Shown piece by piece: positions 35,694 to 46,645 of a stretch of DNA of 64,000 nt. The position numbers and the translations under genes were made by a program. The notes below the pieces were generated by a model. The model made no database searches. It had not been told where the DNA came from and was given only the letters and a program-made list of their open reading frames with translations. This DNA comes from Eurosta solidaginis. Its lineage: Eukaryota > Arthropoda > Insecta > Diptera > Tephritidae. The stretch covers positions 372,635,601 through 372,699,600 of the forward strand of contig NC_090319.1 of the NCBI RefSeq assembly GCF_040869045.1. The letters run 5' to 3'. How positions within the stretch are numbered: the first letter of the stretch is position 1; every line of letters begins with the position of its first letter.

Positions 35694-37054
35694 TTATGGA
35701 TCATTTAAATATGCTTATGAAAAATAGCATAACTGATTCTAAAATTGTGAACAAATTTTGCATCAATAGAATTAAAGCACAGAAAATAATATCTGAAACA
35801 ACAGGGCCAGAAAATAGTTAATCCATAATTGCATTTTGTCAGAAGAATTATTACTCTCTAATAATAGATGAAACGACTGATATATGTATATCAAAAAATT
35901 TGGCACTTTCGATTCGAATTTTTGATAAAAAGTGCATTGATAGATTTTTTAGATTTGATACCTTTGACCGATAGTAGCACGTAGGGTATTTTTAATGCTT
36001 TATTAATTCTTTTAAAGACCATTCAATACCACTTGAAAAAATGATTGGTTTCACTGCCGACAATTGCGCGGTTATGATGGTAGCAAAAAGCGGAGTGCAA
36101 GCAAGGCTGGAGCAAGTTGTTCAAAATCTGCATGTTAATGGATGTGTTTGTCACATTTTAGTTTAGCTTCAATGGCCGCTTGTGATGTATTTCCCAACAA
36201 AATTGATAAATTTTTAAAAGACGTAAACTATCAGCCCCCTTTGAAGGGCAGACTTTCAGAGTTTTAGAGAATATTTCGATACAGAACTGCATGTTATACT
36301 AAATTACGCTCCCACAAGGTGGCTTTCTAGATAAACAGTCATAGATAGAATTCTTGAGCAATGGGATGCCCTCAAGTATTATTTAAATCTTTACGTATTT
36401 GAAAATAAAAGCAATAATCAAAATATTAATCTTATATATGAAATTTTTCAAAGTCCTATTTATAAGGTATATTTTACATTTCTTTCTTATATTTTAAATG
36501 AAATGAATAATGTGAATATAGAAATGCAGTCTGAAGCTATTCGCATACATTTACTAACATATTACCAAATAAAAAATTTTATAAAAAAATCTTATTCAGA
36601 CTACAGTCCTATTTGGATGTTAAATATTGATTCAGACGAAAATCACTTAACCCCAGATAAAGTTTACTGCGGTGTTAATGTGGATATTATTCCATCAAAC
36701 AGCCTTTTCGAAAAGGATGACGTACACATATTTAAGAGCTGTGCTAAAAAATTTTATATACAATTTTGTAGAGATTTATTAAATAAAGTAAATTTAAAGA
36801 ATAAAACTTTGTTCTGGGCTGCAAAGCTTTCACCAGAAAGTATTTTAAGCGGTGAAACAAATAGTATTGTGCCTTTAGTTATGGACTTGTTTCCGAAATC
36901 TGAATTTGATAAAATAGAGAAAATTAATTCTGAATTTAGAGCTTTAGCAGAGAATGAGAGTCTTAAAAAATTCAAGAATTTAAATACATGCAGCTTTTGG
37001 GAAGAATTAAGATAAGTTAAAAATGAATTAAATATGCAAATGTTTTCTAATACT
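35694..37054 (+). pseudogene. hAT-superfamily transposase, degenerate (main part)
   Basis: In order: MKNSITDSKIVNKFCINRI, SLIIDETTDICISKNLALS (the typical hAT DE(S/T)TD first catalytic Asp), IPLEKMIGFTADNCAVMM (second region, D/N-C), GCVCHI, SLASMAACDVFPNKIDKFL, NYAPTRWLS, DRILEQWDALKYYL, then an unbroken frame 36,503-37,015 ending CSFWEELR. Earlier parts have stops (ENS*, DR**, ILV*) and at least one frameshift. hAT transposases cut and paste DNA using an RNase H-fold catalytic core and dimerise through the C-terminus. That C-terminal end lies beyond a LINE insertion at 37,722-37,790. The later part is open for 170 codons, so decay is uneven. Confidence 0.85.
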
Positions 37055-37064
37055 TATAGAATAG

Positions 37065-37711
37065 GGAGAAGCATACATCTATATTGGATCCCAGGGCATA
37101 TGGGGATAGATGGGAATGAAAAAGCGGACGAACTAGCTAAAAAGGGCGCATCCCTTTAAGTTTGCTGCGTAGACGTCCCAATTAGATTGGGCGGGATTAA
37201 GCGAAGGCGAGAGGTGCACATGATCGACCCAGCGGGAAAGGCGTGGGTTCAAGCGCGGGGCTGTAAGGTGTCGAAGATTATGTGTAGGTCTTACAACCTT
37301 AGACTAACACAGTTGCTTCTATCTTTAAAAAGAGAGGACTGTAGACTCATGACGGGTATTCTTACTGGACACTGCCTTCTGGCTTTAAATTAGGCTTGGT
37401 CAGTGATAGCTGATGTAGGAAGTGTGGCTTGCAGGAGGAAACGATTGAGCAAGTTCTGTGCTCGTGCCCTGCACTTGCCAGGCTAAGACTCCAGCTATTA
37501 TGAGTGATACAGCTGTCAGATCTAGAAGTATCAAGTGGCTTAAGTCCTAGGAAGCTTCTAGTGTTTGCCAAGAGGACGGAGTTATTTTATAACATAGGTC
37601 CTGGTTTTTGATAGGGTTTTTCAGTTTGGTCGTTAAAACAAACTTCTGGTAACACTACGGACTCAATCAGTCTATGTGAGGTCCTCATGGACCGGCCAGT
37701 TCAACCTAACC
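37065..37711 (+). mobile_element. 5'-truncated LINE 3' end inserted in the hAT gene
   Basis: It begins in the RNase H region (ggagaagcatacatctatat, gatgggaatgaaaaagcgga) and runs to the family 3' end ccagttcaacctaacc. A perfect 10-base target duplication, tatagaatag, flanks it at 37,055-37,064 and 37,712-37,721. It is closely similar to the 3' part of the LINE at 28.4-29.1 kb. Confidence 0.92.
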
Positions 37712-37721
37712 TATAGAATAG

Positions 37722-37790
37722 TTCAATGCGTATTGTCGTTTCCACATTCATCCACAAACGTAGAAAAGATATTTTCTATACAAATGCACA
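37722..37790 (+). pseudogene. hAT transposase C-terminal dimerisation remnant
   Basis: In one frame it reads LSFPHSSTNVEKIFSIQMH, the hAT C-terminal signature (P.SS..VE..FS). It continues the transposase cut at 37,064 and is itself cut at about 37,791 by another LINE fragment. Confidence 0.82.
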
Positions 37791-38325
37791 CTGGAAGAAG
37801 ATAGCTTAAACTGCAGCAGTGTCAAGCTAAGCAGCAATTAAGGCTATAATTGGGACAGTATACATCTTTATTGGGTCTCAGGGCATATAGGAATAGATGG
37901 GAATGAAAAAACGGATGAACTGGCTGAAAAAGGGCGCATCCCTTCAAGTTTGCTCCGTAGACGTCGCAATTAGATTGGGAAAGATTAATAGAAGGCGATA
38001 GGTGATGATCGACCAAGCGGGAAAGACGTGGAGCCAAGCGCGGGGCTGCAAAGTGTCGACGACCATGTGTAGGCCTTACAACCTTAAACTAACAAAGTTA
38101 CTCCTATCATTAAAAAGAGAAGACCGTAGATTCATGACGGTCGTATTATGACTGGACACTGCCTACTGGCGTTACATGCTTTAAATTAGGCTTGGTTAGT
38201 GATATCAGATGCAGGAAGTGCGGGTTGGAGGAGGAAACGCTCGAGCACGATTTGTGCTAATGCCCTGAGCTTGCCAGGCTAAAACTCCAGCTATTAGAAT
38301 GATACAGCTGTCAAATCTAGAAGCA
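37791..38325 (+). mobile_element. LINE fragment, second copy in the hAT remnant
   Basis: It starts ctggaagaagatagcttaaa, as in the 24.85-kb fragment, has an internal deletion around 37,850, then gcatataggaatagatggga and tagattgggaaga. It runs through the CCHC-like region (tgcaggaagtgcgggttgga) to tgatacagctgtcaaatcta. The final 3' UTR is missing. Confidence 0.8.
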
Positions 38326-38840
38326 GAAACGGCAAATAGCAAACGTTACAAATTTGCTATCGATGAGTCTGTAGATTTTTCAACGGCGAGATATAGGTTT
38401 GTTATCGAAAAAATATCTATTTATTGTAGATATGTTCTCGGTATATTACCAAAAGTTATCGAAAACTATCGTCTTCAAACGAAAATATATCAGTTCGCTT
38501 TAGAAAATTTATCAATTTGTTAATGGTGTGGTTTTTTTTTGTGGTTTATCGATATTTTATCGAAAAGTTAGAGATTTGCATCTGTATTTAACTAGCGAGC
38601 CATTCTCATATTGCTTTTTACTTTTGGTTATTGATGTTACGAGTTCAATACTCAGCTCCCGAAAAGCTAGCTGATGAAGAAGTGAAATTCAGAAACATGT
38701 CCTAGTAACCATCGCCGGTTAAAGATTTGCTACCAAAAAGTGTTTGCTATCGAAAAGTTATCGATTTGGTATCAAAATGTTACCGATCAACTTCAAAGAG
38801 TTATCGATTTGCTACCGAAAAGCTATCGATTTTATATAAT
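38326..38840. repeat. TATCGAT-rich degenerate tandem repeat with SINE-like insert
   Basis: Short units such as gctatcgat, ttatcgaaaa, gttatcgatttgctaccgaa and tttatcgatattttatcg are scattered through the segment. A 70-base block at 38,650-38,715 matches the tRNA-like SINE at 19.3 kb. The 74-codon frame at 38,299 is a read-through of these repeats. TATCGATA is the core of DREF-type sites in flies; whether that matters here is unknown. Confidence 0.6.
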
Positions 38841-39124
38841 AATAAATAGGAGCCGTTAAAGTCCACTATTATGAGCGGTTGAAAAATTGGGTGGATCGTA
38901 ATAAAAAATCTCAAGTTGCTTCTGCAATCTCCCAGGTGCGTACTGACGTAGTAGAATAAAATTCGTTGGAGACCCGTTTTTTCGAGACTCACAGGAATAT
39001 TAATCCCGGATAAGTAATTAAACACAATGGAATGTGGGATGGGCCTCCACTTAGTTCTTTGAACATTCCTGACTAGTATACACATTTTATTGTTTAAATT
39101 TCGAGTTTTGCTATGAAAACGGTA
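38841..39124. other. Unassigned spacer
   Basis: No feature was recognised. Confidence 0.4.
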
Positions 39125-39610
39125 GATCACCGCTGCAGATGCAAGCCTGCCAAAACACTGCCCTAAGAACCGCTATGGGCTGTATTCTTATACCTCCAGA
39201 ACACCACCTACGCGATGAGATGAGAGTACTCCCCATTAGGGAGAGAAATGAATTGCTGAACAAACAGTTTCCATTGTATATCCAGGCACCTGGGCATCCC
39301 AAAAGATATCTGATTAATGAGACCACACATCCTAGGGGCTTAAGTGGCCATCTTTGAAAGCATTATAAGGAAAAAAAGCACCTGAGAACACAGCCATATG
39401 AAGAAAAAAAAGCATAAGCAAGTCCCCAGTGATATCCACAAACAGGCGTCGGACCTCTATGCCAGGAATTGCCCGGCGAATCCAGTTCTTAAAGAAAAAT
39501 ACCCAGAACTCGCAGGAGAGGAACGCACTCTCCCTAAGGAAACGCGTGTGGAGACTAGCGCGGGCCTGCAAAATTTCTTAGATCATGTGATAGTCGTATT
39601 GTATTAGACT
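39125..39610 (+). pseudogene. LINE ORF2 C-terminal fragment, second family
   Basis: The translation reads MQACQNTALRTAMGCIL, PPEHHLRDEMRVLPIRERNE and FPLYIQAPGHPKRYLI, a region found after the RT domain of Jockey/CR1-type elements (the ALR..TG....TP..L..E....P...R motif chain). It breaks at 39,357 and continues with frameshift (KQVPSDIHKQASD). A small piece of the other LINE family follows near 39,710-39,800. Confidence 0.7.
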
Positions 39611-40329
39611 AACCAAATTGCTACTAAAGAAAGAATACTTATTATTATTAGCTTATGAATTATTTATTTATTTAATAATAAATAAGATTTCAGTATAGTT
39701 GAGTTTTCAAGTGCCGCTGGTAAGAAGAAACGGTTCAGTACTTTGTGTATTAGTGTTATGCTCTTACGAGGTCAAGGCTCCAGCTATTATAATTTGGAAA
39801 CTATTGGACACATAATTCAATTTATTATTCGTGGACTGGGGATAAAACCGCTCTCCGTTCTCCCCACGCTAAAGCGGTTGCTTATCTTAGGGAATTTAAA
39901 TACTGCATAATTTCCAAATTGCTTATGTTTGGGCTTCGTGGACGCAAGGAATGTTTTATATACTATTACTTCCGCAGGCCATGTTTTTGATAACACTGTA
40001 CAGGGATAGGCCTCTAAGCATCTTTTCTAAGAATCAAAAAAGGGTTTCAATCTTGCTCATTCTGTCGAAAAAACTATGAAAGTAACAATTTTCGGTTAAA
40101 AATTGGTCAGGTAGGAGTTTTCTTCTTTATGTAGTCGCTTCAATCATGGGTTCAGTTCGGGAACTAAGAACGTGGTCTAATTTCCTGTAGTACTGGTGCA
40201 CTATACTGCTATTGCTAACTTCGAATCAATTCTTATCCTGTGTGTATGGTTGCAATATATTCATTCAGTGAGAAGATATGTTAGCATGGTTTCAGCAACG
40301 GGTTAATAAGCGCAATACTAAGCTTTATA
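39611..40329. other. Spacer with LINE crumbs
   Basis: A short stretch near 39,715-39,800 resembles the C-terminal region of the RNase H-bearing LINE (cttacgaggtcaaggctcca, then gctattat). The rest is unassigned. Confidence 0.4.
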
Positions 40330-40545
40330 GCTTCAAAGCTTCTGCAACCCAATTGTCAACCTCACCGACGCGAGGGAAATCCTGTTACAAATATGAATGT
40401 CTCATACACATGGCGGCGGGATGATCTAGAAAGTTTAATGTGGTCATACTAATTACCGAGATGGTCAGGCTAATAACTTAACATCGATAACACTCCACAA
40501 AACCTTCGGGGAGTGTCTTTATCGTTAACACAACAACGACAGATT
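40330..40545 (+). repeat. Repeat X (hairpin-ended), partial copy
   Basis: It contains aacccaattgtcaacctcac, catggcggcgggatg and aatgtggtcatactaatta, and ends with a hairpin (gataacactccacaaaacct, then tcggggagtgtctttatcg) followed by acaacaacga. The same end occurs at 61.64 and 63.28 kb. Confidence 0.65.
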
Positions 40546-40740
40546 CTAATAGGAATAATCCCGCTGCAGGGATACCTTTCGTAAGAGGCGAATTAAATCC
40601 ACAAACCAAGATGGTTCAACGTGGTCATATCGCAACTTTTCTGAAATTTTTGGGCTAGTACCTTAATGGTGCTAATTTCGAAAGCTTTCTTCATCGCTTT
40701 AAAGAAAAAAATAAGAAGAAGGGAAGAACTATGTCGCAAG
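40546..40740. other. Unassigned spacer
   Basis: No recognisable feature. Confidence 0.4.
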
Positions 40741-41066
40741 TAGGTTGGGTTAGGTTAGGTTAGAGTGGCCACCTGTGTGAGCACCAGTGCACTTAGGCCT
40801 AAGAGGTCCCATTGTGATACTGCGTGGATCAAATATCAGGAATTTCATAGGTTCCAACTTGCCAGATCACAAAGATCGCCAAAGAAGTTAGATCCCAGAG
40901 ATTTCTTCCTCTTGCGCCAAAGAGCAGGACAGTCGCACAGGAAATGCTTGACTGTTTCTATCTCCTCTTCGTCTTTGCAGCTCCTGCAGTAATCATTATA
41001 AGGAACACCCAGACGTTGTGCATGCTTCCCGATTGCTATGTGGCCTGTGGACAATTACTATTAACC
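40741..41066 (-). mobile_element. LINE 3' end fragment, third family
   Basis: On the minus strand the last coding part reads MSTGHIAIGKHAQRLG, then NDYCRSCKDEEEIETVKHFL and CDCPALWRKRKKSLG, a CCHC-like motif typical of the ORF2 C-terminus. The 3' end is a run of CTAACCTAACC units at 40,741-40,762. Confidence 0.78.
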
Positions 41067-41476
41067 AAATTAAAAATTAGCAGCTGCAGAAAGCTTTGTT
41101 GGCATTTCAGATCCCTGTTGCTTAACTTATTCAAGCACTAAACACGATAATAAATTTTCAACAGAAATTTGTGATTTGTTTTTATTGCTATAATAAATAA
41201 ATTTTTTTTTATTTTCTATCATTAACATGGTTGTTATATTCGCTTAGTATTAATATTAACAAATTTTGTCCAAGAAATTAAATAAATAATATATCCTAAT
41301 TGTTTTTTTTTATATTTTCTCTTTCAATAAATAATTTCTTTGGAAGTATGTGTCAAGCCTAAACCTAAATAAAACCATAAATAAAATAACACTACACTGT
41401 CGTCAGCTAGCTTTTTCGAATTCATTAGACTCGAGAAGAAAGCTTTCACTAAAAAAAAACAACAACAGATAATAAA
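41067..41476 (-). other. 3' flank of the Osiris gene
   Basis: AT-rich, with no second gene. On the minus strand possible AATAAA signals lie at about 41,208 and 41,181, which would give a 3' UTR of roughly 270-300 bases. Confidence 0.45.
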
Positions 41477-42556
41477 TTAATTTGGTTGCCTTTGGCCAGC
41501 GAAAGCCATATCTTGCGCATCATGTGGCTCTTGCGAAGAACGCGACCAAGCGTGTGGATCCCAAGCAGGTGATGCATGTTCAAAATGATCAACATGTTCC
41601 ACATGAGCAGGCAAATCTAAATGATGATCAACATGGTGATCGACATGATGATCAACATGATGTGGCACTACATCAATATGATGTGGTACTATATGTTCGA
41701 TGTGATGTGGATAGTGGTCGATATGATGTGGAATATGTTCAATATGTTCGACATGGTCGACATGATGTGGATAGTGTACGACTTCATAATTAATGATCTG
41801 TAGAAAAGTCAATTGTACTGAGTAAAATGAGTTTAGAAAAATGAGCAAAGTAATTACCTTTGGTTTAGCTATCTTAAAAATAACCAAAGCGCCTGACAAC
41901 ACCAACGACAGCAAACCCAGAGTCATAGCCTTCCATGTCTTCAATGCAATCAAAGCCAATGCAAGTGGTACCAGCACAGTGGTCTTCAGCTTCAAACCTA
42001 TGAGGAAGGGCAAAAGCACTTTACGTACCATACCACGACCTAGAGAGAGCAATTTGGTTGCCATACATCAATAGCTTACTTAAATTAAATAATACAATTG
42101 AAGCTTACCTTGTTGGGGATTATTCTCTACCAGAGGCACCATAGAATCGTTAGCCAGAGTATTACTCATTAGAAAGTCAGACCAATAAGAGCGCGCTTCT
42201 TGACTTTTCAAGAATTCGGGTGCTTTAATGCGTAGCGCATGTGTCGCCAAGAAATTATCAATGTCATTAAACATTTGCTCTTGTGGATTGTAAGATCGCT
42301 GCTGTATAGGATTCATACGATTTGTGCGCACAATTGAGAGTTGTTCGGTGATATGAATCTCATCTTGTTGTAAAGCTTCTTTGAACCATTGCATTGCTTT
42401 TGGTTGTACACAACTCGTGCTGAAGCCTTTCAAACAGCTGTGGTACATATCGAATGCAACATCGGTGGCGGAACGTGTGGGTGTCATTTGTGCTGTACCA
42501 GCATAAGCGTTAGCTGTTGTTAGCGCTACCACAAAGACAATGGCGTACGTCCTCAT
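41477..42556 (-). CDS. Osiris family protein (DUF1676), three exons, 316 aa
   Basis: Exon 1 is 42,556-42,109, exon 2 is 42,039-41,858 and exon 3 is 41,797-41,477. The introns are 69 and 60 bases, with AAG/GTAAGC...CTCTAG and AAG/GTAATT...CTACAG borders; phases 1 and 0 join cleanly. Residues 1-19 are a signal peptide ([16 protein letters not shown]). Cys41 and Cys49 form the two-cysteine region of Osiris proteins. Residues 150-205 ([20 protein letters not shown] and onward, then KIAKPK) are the hydrophobic DUF1676 core. Then come [13 protein letters not shown] and about 55 residues rich in HHVD/HHID, and a DPHAWSRSS...[10 protein letters not shown] end. Osiris proteins are insect-specific, enter the secretory or endosomal route and act in cuticle-forming cells. 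The [10 protein letters not shown] tail resembles the Osi6/7/9 group, but the exact paralogue is not resolved. No disruption is seen. Two single-exon readings over the locus are superseded by this model. Confidence 0.9.
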
Positions 42557-42714
42557 CCTTCTGTGTTGTTGCTACCTGCTTTCACTTTTTTTTATGGTTG
42601 ATTGAAGTTTGCTGCTACGTATGTGACTACTATTATTGGTGGCCGGTGATTGGTGTGTCTTTTCGCACAGACAATTCGAATGGGTATGCAAAAGGTTTCT
42701 TAGCTGTTTGTGGT

Positions 42715-42722
42715 TTTTATAC
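42715..42722 (-). promoter_or_regulatory. TATA box of the Osiris gene
   Basis: On the minus strand tataaaaa follows gtcg about 160 bases before the start codon. A start site near 42,690 would give a leader of about 130 bases. Confidence 0.5.
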
Positions 42723-43340
42723 GACATTGTAATTTTTAATCAATTAACTTATGTTTTGTCATTGTATGATCGTACGATGTCGACGTCGCTGCTACGGTTG
42801 GCGCCGTCGTGTGCAAGTTTTCATGAATTCTCCATTCGCTGAATAACTTTCTTTCGAATTTACGCCTACATGTATGACGGTCTCTTCCGTTTATTTCTCA
42901 TATCCCGTGTTTTTTCGTGCCATTTTTCGTTTTTTGTTTTGTTTTCATATTCGTTAGGTACGCTAATGTTATGCCCACAATTGACCAATTGCCAAAAATT
43001 GGTGATTTCACTAGCGTTGTTATGCGTTGAGTGTGTCGAAAATACTCAATTCGTTGGCCAAGAATTTCGTTCTCACAATACCATACACATACACAAGTAG
43101 TTGGGCAATCGATTTTCGTTGAAAGGAATTTGAGCTTATGTGTCTTGAATATTAAGGAAGTAGAACCTTTTCTACTTTTATTTATATAGAAATGTTTACT
43201 CAAAGTACCGTTAAAACGAAAACTACGCACCACGCGATATATGTACATAAGTTGCAAACTATCAACTGATGAAGACACCATTCGTGTGTCGAAAAATTTG
43301 TTTTGAATCTGTTTTACATACATATAATTACATAAATAAA
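42723..43340. other. Upstream flank of the Osiris gene, unassigned
   Basis: No neighbouring Osiris paralogue is found. A 148-codon minus-strand frame (43,344-42,898) has no domain, signal or coding bias I can defend. Confidence 0.45.
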
Positions 43341-44674
43341 ACATGCAAGGAAGGCTAAGTTCGGGTGTAACCGAACATTATATACTCAGGTGAGAGCTTT
43401 GGAGACAAAATTGTCTTTTTCATGGATACATACAAATGGTAATACTGAAAAGTGGAGCAACTTGCCTTTGTTATCTTTCTTCAGCTACCTATCAATTCGT
43501 TTTATTTGAATATTTTTTTTTAAATATGAAAATTTGTTTAAATTTGAACGCATTTCTTTATTTTTTTTTTTTAAATCACCCCTGAAATATTTTCGAAGTG
43601 CTCTTAATGATAAGTCCGATAAAAGTCCGAAATTGTAAGCCAAGGGTGACATTTTTTGGAACGATTTTCCTTCAAATAAGGGAAAACCACCATGTAGGAA
43701 AATGAGCCTAGGGTAATCCCAGAATATGTTTGTATGACATGGCTATTAAATGAAATGTATTAAAGAGTATTTTAAAAGGGAGTGGGCCTTAGTTCTATAG
43801 GTGGGCGCCTTTTCGAGATATCGCCATAAAGGTGGACCAGAGGTGACCCTATAATGTGTTTAAGCTTTTTCCAAAGTCATATTTTGCGTAAAAAACCAAT
43901 CCAATCACCATATTTCATCCCCTTTTTGTATTTGGTATAGAATTATGGCATTGTTTCATTTTTCGAAATTTTCGATATCGAAAAATTGAGCGTGGTCATA
44001 GTCGGATTTCGCCCATTTTTAATACCAAGGTAAAGTGAGTTCAGATAAGTATGTGAACTAAGTTTAGTAAAGATATATCGATTTTTGCTCAAGTTATCGT
44101 GCTAACGGCCGAGTGGGGGGACAGACGGCCGACTGTGTATAACAACACATACATATAGTAATAGGAGTAACGTTCCTGCCAAATTGCATCACGACTGCCA
44201 AATTACAACTTGCAAAACTTTTAAATTACCTTTTGGGCAGTGCCACGCCCATTGTCCAAAGTTTGACTAATTTTCTATTCTGCGTCATAAGGTCAGCTTA
44301 CATACCAAGTTTCATCGCTTTATCCATCTTTGGTAATGAATTATCGCACTTTTTAGGGTTTTCGAAATTTTCGATATCGAAAAAGTGGGCGTGGTTATAG
44401 TCCGATTTCGTTCATTTTAAATAACGATACGATATGAGTGCCCAGGAACTTACATACTAAATTTCATTAAGATACCTCAAAATTTACTCCAGTTATTGTA
44501 TTCACGGACAGACGGACGGACGTACGGACATGGCTAAATTAATTTTTTTTTTTCACCCAGATCATTTTGGTATATAGAGGTCTATATCTATCGCGATTAG
44601 TTTATGCCGTTACGGAGTACCGTTATGCGAGCAAAATTAATATACTCTGTGAGCTCTGCTCAGCTGAGTATAAT
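43341..44674 (+). mobile_element. PAC-family copy C (1.3 kb, internally deleted)
   Basis: It starts aaggaaggctaag, gttcgggtgtaaccgaac, tatactcaggtgagagct. It keeps about one and a half 130-bp units (43,680-43,860), then the ttttcgatatcgaaaaa and gtgggcgtggttatagtc blocks, the (ggac)-type tract near 44,510 and the end gagctctgctcagctgagta. Large parts of the central region are missing compared with copies A and D. Confidence 0.85.
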
Positions 44675-44972
44675 AACGGAGTTCATAAATACTGTCAACA
44701 CATTCGAGAATTAAAGGATGCCACTACTCACCATACAGTTAATATCATTAGTTTAATCTTCCCCACGAAAAAACATCCTGGCATGATGCCAGTAGGTTCT
44801 CTTATTGCAGATTTATTTACTTTGAGAAAGAAGCTTGCTCTTTTCATATCCAAAATTGGTCATAAAGACCTTGAGACCTTGCAATCATCCTAGTTGGTCC
44901 ACAGCAAGTTCGTTGCGGAGATAATGCATTCTTCGCTTATATCCATTTCGGAAGATCGCTGTTCTCCTTTTC
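44675..44972 (+). other. Unassigned; possible short coding remnant
   Basis: A frame entering from the preceding element gives LKDATTHHTVNIISLIF, HPGMMPVGSLIADLFTLRKK and FISKIGHKDLETLQSS before a stop at 44,893. It looks protein-like, but I do not recognise it and it has no start of its own. It may be a retroelement scrap. Confidence 0.3.
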
Positions 44973-44976
44973 ATAT

Positions 44977-45534
44977 TGTGACGAATATTAGTGACACTAA
45001 GTGATACTCACATCACTAATCTGATACTAAGTAAATAAAGCCACAGCAACAATAAAGCAAGCTGCCACACTTGTATGCACATAAACAAATCAATCATTAT
45101 GTCTTCACAAATGTCCATACAAGCAGCGGAGAGAAACGCACACACACATGCATGTATCTGAGATACTCCCAAAAGTAGGCAATCATCGGGGGATGTATCA
45201 CTCACATATACACGCGCATATGGCGATGCGAGAAGCTATAATCGTGCATCTGTGTTATAGCTGATAAGTTTATAGCCGGTAGTAAATTCTAGAAATAGAA
45301 ACGCCTAGAAATATGCCAACGAGGAAACCAAAGAGTATAAAAGCAGCACCAGCTGAGGCACGACCATTCAGTTTGATTTAAGTACGCTATCTGTTTAGAA
45401 GCAGACGTGTTATTGTGAAAATAAATAAAGACCATTTTGCATTGTTGAATATTTGAGTTATTTATTCAAGAGTTTAGTGATTCGAACGTTAGCAGAAGGT
45501 TGCAAATAAGCGGGATTCCCAAAAATTCGTTCCA
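44977..45534 (+). mobile_element. Solo LTR, gypsy-type, with ATAT target duplication
   Basis: The 558-bp unit begins tgtgacgaatattagtgaca and ends attcgttcca. Direct ATAT copies flank it at 44,973-44,976 and 45,535-45,538. Inside is a promoter with TATA (tataaaag, 45,335), a likely initiator (attcagttt) about 28 bases later and polyadenylation signals aataaataaag at 45,424. The similarity of the ends to fly gypsy-group LTRs (tgtgacg ... ttcgttaca) is from memory. No internal retroviral-type region remains, so it arose by LTR-LTR recombination. Confidence 0.82.
45335..45342 (+). promoter_or_regulatory. TATA box inside the solo LTR
   Basis: The sequence tataaaag is followed by gcagcacc. The downstream ttcagtttgat near 45,366 fits an arthropod initiator. 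It could still drive transcription towards 45.5 kb. Confidence 0.55.
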
Positions 45535-45538
45535 ATAT

Positions 45539-46344
45539 TTTTTTATACCCACTGTATAAAACTGAGTCCTCCCTCGAAGGACACCTATGTTATGTAGCTC
45601 GTAGTCGGTAGGAAAAATTTAAGTGCGTTTCTCTCAATTTAAATATCTTGTCACCAAAACCTTCAAAAGCACATGCAGAGCTACCAACTGAAATATAACG
45701 TTTAACCTCTATAGCGTGCGTAAATGTGTCGTTAGGATAAGGTTGAAGCTGTGTTTCATGGTGGGTGTTGGTCCTAGAAACTTTCAGATACCCACCTGTA
45801 ACCGTTGTGCTAGCGGTGTCAGAACATAACATCATTGCAGAGTATGGGCTGCACTATTTTATAACTTGATTTAGCGAAAATTTATATCACTCAACGTCAG
45901 CTGGTAAGGGGACTTAGAATATAATCTCTGTAGGAAATGCATGTCGTACAAAGCGGCTAAAATTCACAGACCCCAAAGTTCAAAGGTCCAAAAAAGTGTT
46001 TAATGCAGCTGGGCTTGTATCAGAAGGGGCTAGTACCGGAACGTAATATATTCATATTAGGCGAAGTTTTGCCCATTTTCGTAAGATTAGCAGCATGACT
46101 CTTCAATGATAAGGGGTCTTACTATACTCTAATGAATAGTTATTCTATTAAATACGCCCCTCCCCTCGACGGTTTTTGATAATTTTATTGATGTTGATGA
46201 TCCTTTGTCGCATATCGATCCGGTACGTTGCGGGCAACAACGCAATTTCGGGAACGATTTTCTATGATCGCGCTGAGCTCCTTGGTCACCTAATCGCCTC
46301 CTTTCGTTAGAAACTTGAGGTCGCTAAAGTTTCGCCTGTAAGTT
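45539..46344. other. Unassigned, with a start fragment of Repeat X near 45,900
   Basis: At 45,900-45,925 the phrase ggtaaggggacttagaatat matches the start of the Repeat X copy at 62,930. The 81-codon minus frame at 45,590-45,835 is unrecognised. The remainder is unassigned. Confidence 0.4.
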
Positions 46345-46435
46345 AAACAGGATTCGCCACGGTTAGGTGTGGTTGACAATTGGGTTGGAGTAGCTATAAA
46401 TTGCGCTGGCAACGCCTTGAAAGAGTTGTGCTACA
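46345..46435 (-). repeat. Repeat X fragment
   Basis: ggttgacaattgggttggag, tagctataaattgcgctggc, then gagttgtgctacaca is the reverse complement of the early part of the 62.95-kb copy (aatatatagcttttccaacg region). Confidence 0.6.
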
Positions 46436-46645
46436 CAAGCTGACTCTCTTTTATAGGTGGGAGATCAAAGCTTTTCAGAATATGGTTTCATGTGTACAAA
46501 TGAGAAATGTGCCTAATGAAATGCACCAGTTGTGCACTCGCCTACCATGGAAACGACGACATAATCTCACATACTAAAGGCATATTTGGCTTATACTTTC
46601 GATTGACAGTCTGGCATGCAGAATGGGTTTATTGGCACATGCTTG

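Noticed and set aside
41482..41793. 103-codon plus-strand frame opposite the Osiris gene
   Set aside because: Antisense reading of the His-rich exon 3. The repeats keep both strands open.
42898..43344. 148-codon minus-strand frame upstream of the Osiris gene
   Set aside because: No signal peptide, domain or splice support. Low-complexity AT-rich composition.
45590..45835. 81-codon minus-strand frame
   Set aside because: Unrecognised, short, no start context or splice partners. Left as unassigned DNA.
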